64,000 nt of DNA from Lichenostomus cassidix (taxonomy: Eukaryota; Chordata; Aves; Passeriformes; Meliphagidae), in the NCBI GenBank assembly GCA_008360975.2, contig CM039182.1, positions 27,066,324-27,130,323 on the forward strand. The letters run 5' to 3'. The notes beneath the pieces were generated by a model that saw only the letters and a program-made list of their open reading frames with translations, searched no databases and was not told the DNA's origin. How positions within the stretch are numbered: the first letter of the stretch is position 1; every line of letters starts with the position of its first letter. This document shows positions 1 through 12,500 of this stretch, in pieces. The position numbers and the translations under genes were made by a program.

Positions 1-2689
1 AGTTTTTAACACTTGTTTCTGTTTCTCTGTACTTGGAACTAAAATAGTATTTACACTCAGTGAACATTTCCCAGTTGTTTCTCAGTCTAAACCATCTTGG
101 CTTATCAAAACCATGTATAATTGTGACTCAGACATCAAGCTACAACTGTAAACACGCTAATCCAAAATTAAAGGTTCATTACTCACATGATAGAAGACAA
201 GTTGAAGCATTTCATAATGACACAGAATTTCCCTTTTGACTACTTTTGATTTTCAATCTATTTTGGCCTGAGGTCAGCTGGCAAACAGATACCATAGATT
301 GATTTCGGTGTATGTGTGTTAATGATTCCCCTTTCCATCCTTTGGCTCCAAATTGTCCTAAATTGGCATTGACTATGATGATATTCAGAAAAAAGACTTC
401 ATAGAATTGTCCCAGAGCTGGTTTTGAATAAAATTTAAGGTTCAAAAGAAAAGAGTTCTTAATACTCCAAGGGATTATTGAAATTGATCCTAATACTATT
501 TAAATATGCATAGTTTAACTGGGTTCATCACCTTTCATTCACTGCATTCCCCTTTTGTAAGCATAGAGAAACTTACTGTTTTAGCAAATCCAGACTTTTC
601 TATAAATAGTGGATTCTATTTCCCTTTCAAAACCAAACACAATTCACTCTGAAAGACACCAGCCTAGGAAATTTGAGCCTGAAAAGGCTGGTACCTTTCT
701 TTCCTAGGATCAGGCAGTATAAGGCAGTATCACAGAGTCAGAATGTTTATTCGTGCAGCTGAAGGAAATCGTTTAAGCATTTCTAACTTCTGAAAGCAAT
801 TTTTCTTGCAATGTTAACTCAAAAATCACCAATACAGAAATGACAGCTCTCTAGCAATTGGTGTGACAAAGTCTTTAGGGAGTGCATATACACAGTTGGC
901 CAGAATAGAGTTTACTCTTTCCAGCCGTCATGAAGAGTTTACTCTACAGGACTACTGCATAATACCAACAGAAGCATGTGGTCCATGCCCAGATACCATA
1001 AATCTACATGAACCAAATTACAATCCCTGTGTGAAGTCTTCCCTCAAGCAAAGAACTGCTGTGCTTCACCACAAGTAGTACAGGTGCTTGGCTGCTGGTG
1101 GGCAGAGACCTGTGCCTCTTTTCAACATTGCTTCTGCAGCATTTGAAATTTTTAAAAAATGGACTACCTGACTGTGTGGATGAATAAGCAGCAAAATACT
1201 TGTGTTCCTCTTACAGGAGCAGGCAATTCCTTCATGTTACAGCAACCTGGTCTGTGGCTGGAGATTTTTGAGACACAGCACGCAGATTTGATAGGAAATT
1301 ACTCATCTGAACATAAAATTTCCTTAACAGTCAACTCCTGCAATTTTTTCCAGAAGCTAATTCTTCTGTACTGTAAACGAAATAGCAACCAAATTGAACA
1401 GACTGCTTAAATAGTTGTGATTTAAATCTTGGGCTCCCCTTCATCAGCTATCTTTTCTCATTTTATATTGAAGGACACAATCTTCAGTCTCACTATATGT
1501 ATCATAACTATTTAGGCATTCTAATTTCCAGATTCAATCAGCTCAGGCATATTTACATATTTATTAGGAGAAAGGTTAATACAAATCATTCTGTTTGGAT
1601 TATATTGCAAGCTTTTTGGGTAGGAGCAATATAGTCAAGTGCAGCCATTGCTAAATTGCTAATAACCTCCTGAAAGCTTGATTTTTACTGTTCTGGTTTC
1701 ATACGCTGAAATAATTAAAATGATAAAATGAAATGGAACTTTATAAAAGGGCTTATTATTCTGATTTACAAATGAATAGCAAACCTTTGAATTCATTGTT
1801 ATATAGATTGTAACAATAAAGGATTTTTACTATCATTACTCAAAATCTGAGGAACTTCATTCTTTTCTTGAATATAAACCCTGCTCATCCATTTTCATGG
1901 ACTTGTCAAGAAAACAGAACTATGCAACTGTCACTCAAATTAAATGAAATTAATATATTACTGTCTACAAGAAAAGTGAATGTTTACCTATGAAGCTTTT
2001 CCTTTTGTAAGAAGACAATATGAGCCCTGCATGACATTCAAAATATTATTGGCATGATAAGAGAAAAAATAAAGTATAAAAATATTAATATACCTTTCAA
2101 AGGAGATATACAAGAGAAATATTGTCCTAATAATCAAGTGAAATATTACCCTAATATTCAAGTTCAGCTAAGTGCTGAATTCTGTACATAGATGCTATAT
2201 ATTGTAGAATTAGCTGAACATACCAAAAAACATTCACAAATTTCCACAACAAGATGTGCTCTGTGCAAAGTATAGCCCCACATGTGTAGGCTGTGTATGT
2301 CACATCTTTGAAATGCACTCATTTAAATACACTGTCAGCAGCAAAAGCAAGATCAAAGAACTGGGTGGGTTGGATGTGGGCTGGTTAGTGAAGGATGATA
2401 TGGCAATGACTTCATTGTCTTGCTCTTCACAGACCTTAAAAGCAAGGATTGGGAAGTGTGACAGCCCAAACTGGAGAGCAACAAGCTAGAAACTACTTAA
2501 AGAAACTGGACATATGAAAACCCATAGAAGTAGAGATTATTTAGGTGTGGGTGCTGAACACAGGCTGCTGTGCCTCCAAGGCCACTGCCTATGATTAACA
2601 AAACTGGAGGAGGATAATGGGAGAAGTGGTAACAGCTGGGCAGATCCAGGGACCCAGAAGCCTGGCTGGCCCCAGCACAATCACAGCCA
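1..2689. other. Intronic unique DNA, no gene recognised
   Basis: AT-rich with short chance frames (up to 83 codons) that lack any known motif. The stretch 2340-2500 is slightly richer in G and C and could be extra decayed LINE, but I cannot place it. Confidence 0.6.
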
Positions 2690-3130
2690 AAGTCATGAGG
2701 CACATCTTCTGAGAAATTATCCACAAAGGCAGGAAGGATAATAAGGCAGGATCATGAATGTTCAAAACATTTACCAAGGGAAGATCATTCCCATACATGA
2801 GAAGAAAACAGTGCAATATAACTTGATTTCAAGAAGACTTATGTTGATCCCGAGAAGACCTTTTATGTTGACTCCAGCAGTATCATCATTAACAGATGAG
2901 GACTGGACAGACTTCAAGATGGTTTGAAAACTGTCTGGACCGCTGAGTTCAAAGACTGGCAAACAGTAGCTCACGTTGCAGCTGGTATTCACTACGAAGC
3001 ACAGTACCCCAGGAATTGATGCTGGGGCTCATACTGTTCATACTGCACTGTATTTGCCATGATATCAAATGGAGAAGACTGCTTGACACACTGGATTGCA
3101 GTTTCAACTCACAGGCACCTTCAGAAACTT
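2690..3130 (+). mobile_element. Decayed CR1 LINE fragment (reverse transcriptase region)
   Basis: From about 2820 the plus strand follows the remembered CR1 reverse-transcriptase order: an 'AACTGTCTGGACCGCTGAG' block, then 'GTAGCTCACGTTGCAGCTGG', then a 'CCCCAGGAATTGATGCTGGG' block equal to the CR1 'VPQG..LGP' segment, then a 'CTGTATTTGCCATGATATCA' block equal to 'SKFADDT'. Many substitutions and frame breaks show that it is old and dead. The stretch 2690-2820 is only weakly similar (ACCAAGGGAAGATCATTCC), and the left edge is uncertain. Confidence 0.65.
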
Positions 3131-5911
3131 GAGGACCACTGAGTGTGCCACCCACCCTTTCTAATTTACCTAAGCGTACTCAGGTGAGTAAAAATATTCC
3201 CTACATGCAAGTTTACTTTTTTTCTAAAAAGAATTTAATACTAAGTACTGTTTGTGTTCATGCATAGAGAATAGCTGTGCTAGTGTTTACATCATTATCC
3301 AATACTACACAAATGACGAGATTAGATTCCCTACCTCAAACCAGCAAATCAGAGCAACTTAGTAATTTCTACTAAAGTTTTCAGCCAATAAAACCTGTTT
3401 TCCAGAGCTTCCCCTGATTTAGGTATGCTTTTAAGTCAACTAAAAGTACATGTTTCTACCGCGTGAAATTTTTATTAAAAAACTGGTGCTCTCCCATTCC
3501 AAAGAGGCAGCTAAAATCAAATTTGTAATAGAAATAGACTCCACTTGTGACAGTTAACCACATTTGAAAGCAGGAAGACAATCATAAGTCTACAAACTGT
3601 GGTGGCATCCTTTTGCAATCACAGATGAACAGTCACATATCAAACACAAGAGACCAAACCAGACCAGCTGGGGAAGGAAGTGACATGTTGCACAGTAAAC
3701 ACAACTAGGTATTTTATGTATTCTATATAGTAGGCAGCCAAAAATTTGCAAAAAGTGACAAGAAACATCTCAGAAACTGAAGAAGTCCATAGTGATCACA
3801 GAATTCCTTGTTCTGGTCCTGTATATACTACTTTTACACTGTCAGGGTGGAACTGAGGTTCTCAAACAAGCAGTGTCAACATAGCACAGAAATCCATGTT
3901 TTCAAGGACTAGCACTGGTTTGGTCCCATGGACCAAATTCCATTTAGCAGTAGGAGACAAATCAACTGCACTCCCTACTAGCACAATTCAGTTTAGTTTC
4001 ACCCAAAGGAACTAATTAATGTGTGTAATTAGTGATCTCCAGCACAAAGGCAACATGGCAACTGGAGATCAAGGCATAACTCCATGCAAAAAACACATTC
4101 CTGTTTCAAATTAAAACACTAATGCAAACATACCTTGGGCATCCTGTAGTACCAGGCCTGGCTTACAGGTATTCCTCTTAAGAAACAGAGGTCTCCCAAG
4201 CTACTATCCTCAAAATTAAAAGGTTAGGAAAGGTTTACAAAAAGACATCGGTAAAATCAAAATTGCTTGTAAATTTCTCAGAAAAGCTATATTTGTCCCA
4301 TTTAAGTATCTTCTGCCCATTTCACAGTCTTTGCTTGGACTTCTACTTTGTCTAAGAAATGGAAGGGACAGATAATTAACCGAAAGTTCAGTTGCAAATA
4401 ATTCTCTTCACAGAATTACTGTTTGACATTTCCTTTTCCTCCTATGTCCGTCCAGAAGTGTATATAACATGCCTGTAACCAAAACCCATACCATTCCCAA
4501 AACCAAACCGGAAGATTTAACAACTGAAGGCTCCCTTCAATCTCAGCAAATTTCCTGGCTAGCAGAAAATGCAAATTTTAGATTTTTAAAAAAATCTACA
4601 CTTCTACAGTGTCATTTGCATTTGCAGTGATTGCAGAGTGCTGAAGGTTGTTATTAAGAAGGCTTCCTGCTGTTGTTTTAGTCAGTGATTTATCACCTTC
4701 ACATCTAAGAAGGAGGAGGTCAGGCTGCAGAAAGGAAATAATTCATTCAAGGTGGCATTTCTTCTTCCATTGTCAGCTGCTGAAAAAAAATTAGCAATTT
4801 GTTCTTACTTAATGACTACGTAAAACGGCAGCATGATCCTGTTCATTCATGTTCACAATAAAACACTGCTCAAAACATATTTTTCAGAGAATACAACTTT
4901 CTAATATGACTGGTCATTCTGCCTCAAATGTCCAATACATACCAGTAAATATATTTCATGTCTTTTATGTTATAATTTGTATAGAATTATGGAATTTCAT
5001 AATTCATATTACTGTTAGAGATTATTACATGCTCTGTGACTTAAAATACTAGGAAAGTTGTATTTATTTACTAGTTCTGGTCTGATAATTGTTGTGAAAG
5101 CTGACCAATATCTATATGGCACTGATGGATAGAAGAGGCAATAATCAATCATAATGCTAACTGTATAAAGCAATTGAAAGATTAAATTTTATGGCATTAA
5201 AATACAATGCTGAACTGACAAGTAGTACTTTGCATATTTTTCTAATCAGGTGGAAATAATTAATCCCTTAAAGCATAGCATGTGTCATCATATTCCTCTT
5301 CAAAACATTTTTAATAAATCTCACAAGTTTTTCACTCAATACCAGTCAAATTTGTAAAACTCTCCCTGACAAGTTTTTTTGTTCTCTGCAAATGGTGGCC
5401 AACAAAGGGGAAGCTCCTCGTAGTCATCTAACTGTAATTTGCTCCATTCTTTACAGCCATAGACTTCTTTTTCCTGTTAGGATTATGCAGCATTTCCCCA
5501 GAAGGCAGAGGATGAATTGAAAGACAAGATAACTGAAAAGTCGTATCTTCTAGAAGCAAGCAAGGAGAATGGTTTCTATTACCTGTTTACGTCACTTCTC
5601 TTCCCTTGCCAGCCACATCATCCAGAGCGTGTACTCATTTCCCTCCCCACTCTAGTTTTATTTTCCACTCTGTTGTGCTTTGTTGGAGTCAGTTGTCTGC
5701 AGTAACACAAAATCATTTTTGGCTGTTACACAGCATTACTCACAAGACTCTTAGTTCTGACAAAAAGGCTTTGCTCATTTTCACAGTTTACCAGGCGAAC
5801 TGGAGATAAGGATGAACCAGAAGAAACAAAAAAAAAACAACTGGAATTTGATTTTGCTCATTACATTTTTTCTGGAGTTTTCTTCTGAGCAGCAGTTGCG
5901 GGAAAAATAAA
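3131..5911. other. Intronic unique DNA between two CR1 fragments
   Basis: No exon, RNA gene or repeat family was recognised. It contains only short A/T runs. Confidence 0.6.
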
Positions 5912-6300
5912 GTTGTTCCACAGGGCTCTTCAACACCTTCATAAATGACTTGGACACAGGACTGGAAGGGATACCGAGCAAGTTTGCAGATGATACAAAA
6001 CTGTGAGGATCTGTTGACTCCCTCGAAGGCAGGAAGCCTCTGCAGAGAGACCTTAAGAAATTATAGAATGGGGCAATCACCAACCATTATGAAGTTAAAC
6101 AAGGGCAAGTGCTGGATCCTGCACCTGGGATGGGGAAACCCTGAGTGTGCATACAGACTGGGAATGAGAGGCTGGAGAGCAGAGCTGTGAAAAGGGACCT
6201 GGGAGTCCTGGTCAACAGAAAGTTGACCGTGAGTCAGCAGTGCCCTGGCAGCCAGGAGGGCCAACCCTGTCCTGGGGGCATCAGGCACTGTGATATGGCC
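5912..6300 (+). mobile_element. CR1 LINE fragment, 3' part of ORF2
   Basis: The plus strand starts with CTCTTCAACACCTTCATAAA (LFNxFIND of the CR1 polymerase), then GCAAGTTTGCAGATGATACA (SKFADDT), AAGTTAAACAAGGGCAAGTG (KxNKGKC), CTGCACCTGGGATGGGG, and GGGACCTGGGAGTCCTGGTC (DLGVLV). It runs to a GCCAACC..GTCCTGGGG block and then loses similarity. It is broken by stops and lacks the CR1 3' UTR, so it is an internal fragment. Confidence 0.85.
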
Positions 6301-6866
6301 TGGCTTTGCTTTTGTCTTAAGCAATTAGGAATGCAATGCTTGGTATTATTTTCTCACTAACATTGTCTTGGAACATTTTTACACCACATCATATTTTCCC
6401 TACTTTTTAAAGAATGCAGACAGAATGCAAACAGAGACGAAATTTTAATTCGGACAGAAAAACCCAGAACTTTGTTAACTGCTGTGAGTTCTCACCCAAA
6501 AGGTGAGAAAAAGATCAGTACCAAAAATAATCTAATTGCAACAAGTCAAGGCTACAAAGTAGCTGAAGAAACATTCTTATTAAAGTGAATAAAAGTAAGA
6601 CATTACTTAGTTTTGCTTGGGGAAAAAAAAAAATCTTTCTAGACAAAGTATTCCTTGTGCCTACATTCAGAATATCAAACTATATTAATTATTTCGTTTT
6701 GAAATATCTCAGAATTACGTCTCTGATTTCTGTACACATTTATTTCACCAACTACCATTAGAAATACAAATCAAATTATGTCATGCAAGTAAAGCTTATC
6801 TAGGACTTCTTTTAACCAGAGTTATTGCACAGACTCAAAAAACCAAGGATAACAAGGTTATATTAA

Positions 6867-7114
6867 GAATAAGTTATATATCATCAATATACTATATAAC
6901 ACTACAATTTTATATATTACCAATAAAATAAATATATTTTATAGACAATATACAATTATACTAGTATATACAATTTATAATATGTGAAATACCTAATATG
7001 TTAGACATCTTATGTATAACATATATGGGACATACATGGCCACACATGGCAACACTTATTACATTTTGATTTCCTGACCAGCTCATTTTGGTTTTTCTTG
7101 TAAAACATCAGCTG
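6867..7114 (+). repeat. Left arm of a long inverted repeat
   Basis: The arm runs from AATAAGTTATATA to CATCAGCTG and is the reverse complement of 7951-8200. Landmarks are TTACCAATAAA, TATACAATTTATAATATG, ATGTTAGACAT, CATACATGGCCACACATGGC and TTTCCTGACCAG. By eye, identity is about 90% over the inner 175 bp and lower in the outer AT-rich part, which has small indels. Confidence 0.9.
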
Positions 7115-7950
7115 TAAACCTACTGTAAGGACTGGAAAAAAAAAATAAAAGGGCATCTTTGGTTTAAAAAGAGATAAATAACACACTTTGCAGAGGAAAA
7201 AGTTTGCTTCATGAGGGAAATTAAAAAACGTGTCCATGGGAAATAACACAAAAAATTTCTTTCATCTGCTACCTGGAAACTTAGCTCAGGCATCAGGAAG
7301 TGAAAACATTATAAAATTAAAAAGACATGGAAAAGAAAGACTCTTAATATGCTACCAGATTGCCTATGAATATAATGAAACCTCTACTAACATAGGTTTA
7401 AGACAAAGTTATCTTTCCAAGGCTGAACTAAATGTTCCTTCTAATTCAATTTTTTACAGCGTTTTGACTTTGCTCCCTAGAACTGCAGATTAAAAAAGAA
7501 TACATTACAAATGTCAGAACTGCCATCACAATATATTTTTAATGAGCTAGAAATTAAAACACTGAGCTTTGTGAAGCAAAAAAGTCACACCAGCTGAGCT
7601 TTCACTGCAGTCTGATAAGACAGCTCCAGTTAAGAAGTATTGTAGAGAAGGGTTTGACAATAATAGGGATTCCTATCTGTTCAGCACAATACAAAAGTGA
7701 TGGCTGATACAAGCCAAACTTCAGACAACCAGCATAAAAGATGTGTTGTCACAATATAGAAGGATATTGAAGGAACAACAAAGTGGAAGACAGAATTGAC
7801 ACCTGCATACATCTCATTAGAAAGAGACATTTGATTGAATATTTTACTAAATGTAACAGATCTTTCAAACCACAAAGCTTGTAATTAAATTACTCGTTTC
7901 TCAAACAAATGAGAAAGATTTATGACCATACAGAAGAATTATAACACCGG
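7115..7950. other. Spacer of the inverted repeat, 836 bp, no recognised content
   Basis: The spacer is AT-rich with short chance open frames only. No transposase, reverse transcriptase or RNA gene was recognised. If the arms pair in RNA, this would be the loop. Confidence 0.6.
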
Positions 7951-8200
7951 CAGCTGATGGTTTACAAGAAAAAACAAATGCACTGGTCAGGAAACCAAAG
8001 TGCATTAAGTGTTGCCATGTGTGGCCATGTATGTCACATATGTGTTATACATAAAATGTCTAACATAGTAGGTATTTTTCATATTATAAATTGTATATAC
8101 TATTATAATAGTATGTTGTCTATAAAAATTTATTGGTAATATATAAAATAGCAACATGTTATATAGTATATTATACTGATGAATTATATAACTTATTATT
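7951..8200 (-). repeat. Right arm of the long inverted repeat
   Basis: This is the reverse-complement partner of 6867-7114, beginning CAGCTGATGGTTTACAAGAA and ending TATATAACTTATTATT. The inner edges of both arms stop sharply at CAGCTG. The outer edges fade into AT-rich DNA, so target-site duplications could not be identified. Confidence 0.9.
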
Positions 8201-9039
8201 TCTATGCATATATATATCTGCACACACATATTTTTGTAACGTGCATCAGAAAGATCTCAGATCCAGAAGAAAACATTTCACTAGATGCATGAAACTTGGT
8301 TAGATCAGCCACAGCTGGTAGTAAGAATGGATCCTTTGTTTTCAACTCACAAGATTACAGTAGGTAAAGCTGCAGATGATAAGAGAACAGTATATGTGGA
8401 AGCAAGCTGGTTACAGAAAATTAGAAATTAAAATCTAACAGCAAAACCTTAATCTCTGCAGTGGAGCAGATTGCAGTTATACTTTCTTTATATATAAATG
8501 CACACACACACACACGTGTGAAGCTACATAGCACTTATCTACTGAGAATACATAAACTATGTTTGTGGTCTTTAAACTCAGTTTAAAATCAGAAGTTAAT
8601 TGACTGTGGACTTAAGACTTTGTGGTTGACAAAAACAATGTTTTTCTATTCGTATTTTCTCAACAATAGTAATCAGATGCTTGAGCATTCTTACACTACT
8701 TTGAAAAAGCACATTCTAAATTACAAAATAAGAGCTACTGCAGATACAGTTACTTTGTTATTCTCTGAATATCAACACTGACAAAAAATAACTCCACAAA
8801 ATCCATGAAAACAGGGAAAGGGTTACATTTAGTATATTCATTTTTTCCATAGCAATCCCTTCTAGCTGTACAAAATCCTTTTCAACAAGCATTCAGTTTT
8901 TTTCACGGAAACGCATCAGAAGCTGAAGCAGAAATTAACAAACAGCAAACACGTTTTCACGAATTTTCCTACTGACATATTTTCTGCAAGAAACACAGAT
9001 ATGCAGTATGTAGCACAAAAACAGATGCATGCATTAAGG
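8201..9039. other. Intronic unique DNA right of the inverted repeat
   Basis: Contains the CA microsatellite at 8501 and otherwise nothing recognised. Confidence 0.6.
8501..8520. repeat. (CA)n microsatellite ending in CACACGTGTG
   Basis: About 7.5 CA units are followed by CGTGTG. The last ten bases are a perfect palindrome containing a CACGTG E-box core. Confidence 0.85.
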
Positions 9040-9596
9040 AAGAGTCTCACAGAGGAGATGCTCCACACACTTAATCATCTTTGCGACCAGACCTGGACAC
9101 AGCACTCCAGGTGAGACCTCACTGGTGCTGGGTAAAGGGGAAGGATCATGCTGTGTGAAATGCTGGCAGCACTCTTCCTAATGCATCTCAGGGCACTTTT
9201 GACCTCTTTTGTCACAGGGGCACACTGCTGGCTCATGTTCAGCTCGGTGCCATCAGGACACCCAGCTCCTTTTCTGATGAGCTGCTTTGCAGCTGGGCAG
9301 CCTCAGCACACATTGGTGGCTGGTGTTGTTCCTCCCCAGATGCAGGACTTTGCATTTGCCCTCGCTGAACTTCAGGAGGTTCCTGACAGCCCAGTTCTTC
9401 TCCAGTCTGTCAAGGTTCTCTGGATAGCAGTGTGACCTTCTGGCACACCAGTCACTCTTCCACGTTAGGTGTAACCAACAAACTTGTTGAGAGTGCCCTC
9501 TGACCCATCACTCAGATCATAAATGAAGATGTTGGACAAGACTGGACCCGGTATTACCCCTGGGGCACACTACTAGTTAATTGCAGGCCACAAGTT
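9040..9596 (-). mobile_element. CR1 LINE fragment, ORF2 3' region, antisense to plus
   Basis: The plus strand shows the complement of CR1. GACTTTGCATTTGCCCTCGC (complement of NKGKCKVLH coding), GTGCCATCAGGACACCCAGC (DLGVLV), GATGTTGGACAAGACTGGAC (complement of the LFNIF segment) and ATTACCCCTGGGGCACACTA (VPQG) occur in the expected reverse order. The left end (GATGCTCCACACACTTAATC) corresponds to the later 'MIKxLEHLS' stretch. The copy is 3'-truncated and interrupted by stops. In THSD7A transcripts it would lie in the sense orientation of CR1. Confidence 0.85.
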
Positions 9597-12500
9597 GTAA
9601 GCAGGATAGTAGTTTCAGGAACCTCTTTTGCATTATCTTTGCAGTTGCACCACAGAATGCTGTAGATGTCACGATGTGCAAACAGTGCTATTTCTATATT
9701 ACATGACAACACAAAGAAAATTAATTTATCCATACTACAGTAGAATAGGGCACATCCAATGGGTATAATCTCTATTCAAGAGTCACCTAATTCGAGTCAG
9801 TATCTCCATAAAGACAGCTGAAAAGAATTGGCCTCATCATGGTATCCACATCAAAAATCCAAACACATTGGGATCGAGAATTCGTCCCTTTTTCTATACC
9901 TATCAGAGCAAAGCAACTCTAGCAGCCTGAGGGGTCAATAGACTGAATACTAAATTTTTCATTAGATTTTTTTTAACTCTCCTCATTCTCTCTTTGCACT
10001 TCTTTTTGTATCTCCAAATTCCTATTTTCCTTTGTATCTAGCATTTATCTTTAAACAATCACATCCTTTCTTTTGTCCCACTTGTGATTCTCTCACATTG
10101 CACTCCCATATTTCCCATGTCTCCTAGATCTGCATATATTAAACATCTTACTGGCTTCACGTTACATTCAAATATTTGGATATCTGATTTGGGTCATCCT
10201 GTGAAAGCAATTCTTCAATAGAATGGATTAAAAATTTTGAAGCCAATATCATTAAATGTATTAAATAACATATTCAGTATCAAGCATTTTATATGTTACT
10301 CAGGATTTGAAGTAAAATGTCTTCTCATTGCTCTCTCTCTTCTACATGTTTCATTAGTGTGAACAGTTTTTGACAGCATTTTTCTCACATTCTGTACATT
10401 GCTGTGTATTTGTAGAAATGTAGGAAGCCAAAACCTGCTGTTTATAGTCACTGAATTGTACCTTAAAATCAGAAAAGAAGATACAAATTGTGAAAACATC
10501 CCAAACGTCTAACAAAGCAGATCACTTGCCACCACCATAATTGGTGCCTTCTGTACCTGTGGCACCCTGAATTTAGATTTTGGGAAGGTGGGGTGGAGAA
10601 AGATGTACATGCCACTGCTGCCACAAGTCCAGTAGCAGTTACTTGCCATGTCTCAACAAAGCCTATCATTTCTCTAAGCTAGTATTGGAGTTGGGGGCAA
10701 GTTAAGCACGGAGGAAGTTTTTCTCCCAGAGCAGCAGCAATTTACCAGCCATGCCAAAGCAGGCAATATGCCCTGACAGGGCTCTCCCACTCTGTTCCCA
10801 GATTGCTGAGTTACTACACTACAGCTATTCAAAAGCTTGCCTTGCACCAGATTCTTAACAGAGCCTGAAAATCTAGCAGACAATTATATAATGGTTCAGG
10901 GAGGAAGGAAGAGGGATGTTCTCCCAATGCAGCCAGCACAGATCCCACAGCCACTGACAAAATTTCTTTGAGTAATTTCTTAGCCCAAATGACAATAATG
11001 AACTGGAGTTCATGGTGCCATGCTCACTCAGCAACTCACCAGTGTGGGCACAGGGTGAGGAAAACAAGACTCCTCTCTGAATTGCTGAGGGTCAGGAATG
11101 GACACAAAATACTGGGTTGATTTTGAACCACGTCATACATTGAGAAGACATATAAAAAAGTATTAGATATCTGTGAATTTAGGTTAAATCCTTTATTCCA
11201 GCTGTACCATGGAATTTATAGACTAATAGAGAAATTTGATCAGTATTGAGTGAAAAATGCAGAACTGATATACAACTGGAAGAGAATGTTGAAGTGTGGC
11301 CAGTACATGTAAGAGCCATTTACCTGATTACCCTCAGTGGGGACAACAGTTTGTAGGTTTCCCTCCTGGACATTCCCATTTATGCATTTTTTTAGTCTCT
11401 GAAGTTTCTTACAGATTTAAAAATTGTGTGTTTCATTATTTAATGCAATTAGGTCCAAAATTAGGGAAATGTATGACAACAGAAACACATGCTACATGAA
11501 ACACTGGCTTTGAGGGAGAAAAGACAAATGTCAAGGAAATAAGTGTAGAACCACAGGGCATGGCAAACCCATTCAGTTGTACCATTCAAGGGTTTTTCTT
11601 TCTTAGCACTTTCTCATGAAAATTGAAATAGGCCCAAATACTATTTGAGATCCAGCATGAAAACACGTAGCCCACAATGGAGTTGTAATTTTGTCTAAGA
11701 ATTCACTTAATATGTATTTTAAGTTCTTTCGTCTTGGATATTTAATTCCAACATGGCAAAAAAATTAAAGCTTACTAAATACTGCTACTTGAGGAGCAGT
11801 GTAAAGGCTAGATGAGTTTAAAACAACATCTTGGCAACATTTGCAACAATATTTAAAACAGTAAAAAGTTTTAGTAAGAAATAGTAAGTTCTGTGTGTTA
11901 TTAATATACCTATGCACTCATTAATTTTACAGCATATGCTATTTCCTCCAGTACTACTCATTAGTGGAGTAATCTATTCCCAAATGCCTGCTAAAGCCTG
12001 CCTGTAAGAAAAAAAGCAATTCCAAAGATTTGTGTTTCTACAAGAGCTGGATGCAAACTGCAGTTAGGAGTCCTATGGTTCTATCCTGTATCACTAATAC
12101 CCAAATATTTCTTACTTACTACATTATTTCAGTCATACAGCTAGCAATTAGGTGAATGTGAGGAAGACAGCTAAGAGGTACACCTACTAATAATAATTCC
12201 AGAGGCCCTTTGATGCATGGCACAAAACTTTGCCCTTAAGAGACCTGGGCCTGATTCCTAGCACTAACAGGTGAAAAAACCCAGCATACAAGAGAGGAAT
12301 GATACCCATTTTCCATTCAGCACTAAGCTGCTCACTAACAAACCAATGAAGCTTTACAGAGTGGAAAGAAGCACCAGCAGCACAGGACCTTGACGGTGAC
12401 AGCTGAAAAGTGCACCTTCAATTCTGTGATAAGGAGGACAAAGAAAAGCTAAAGGCAAGAAAAGCAAGGTCAAGAAGCAGGCAGCACAAGCCTGAGTCAG

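Noticed and set aside
2256..3155. Several overlapping 68-77-codon frames on both strands
   Set aside because: They fall in or beside a decayed CR1 and have no consistent protein similarity.
7230..7493. 87-codon frame inside the inverted-repeat spacer, considered as a transposase remnant
   Set aside because: No DDE, helix-turn-helix or other transposase motif is visible, and the composition is that of translated AT-rich DNA.
9148..9435. Plus-strand 95-codon frame
   Set aside because: It is the antisense of a CR1 polymerase segment.
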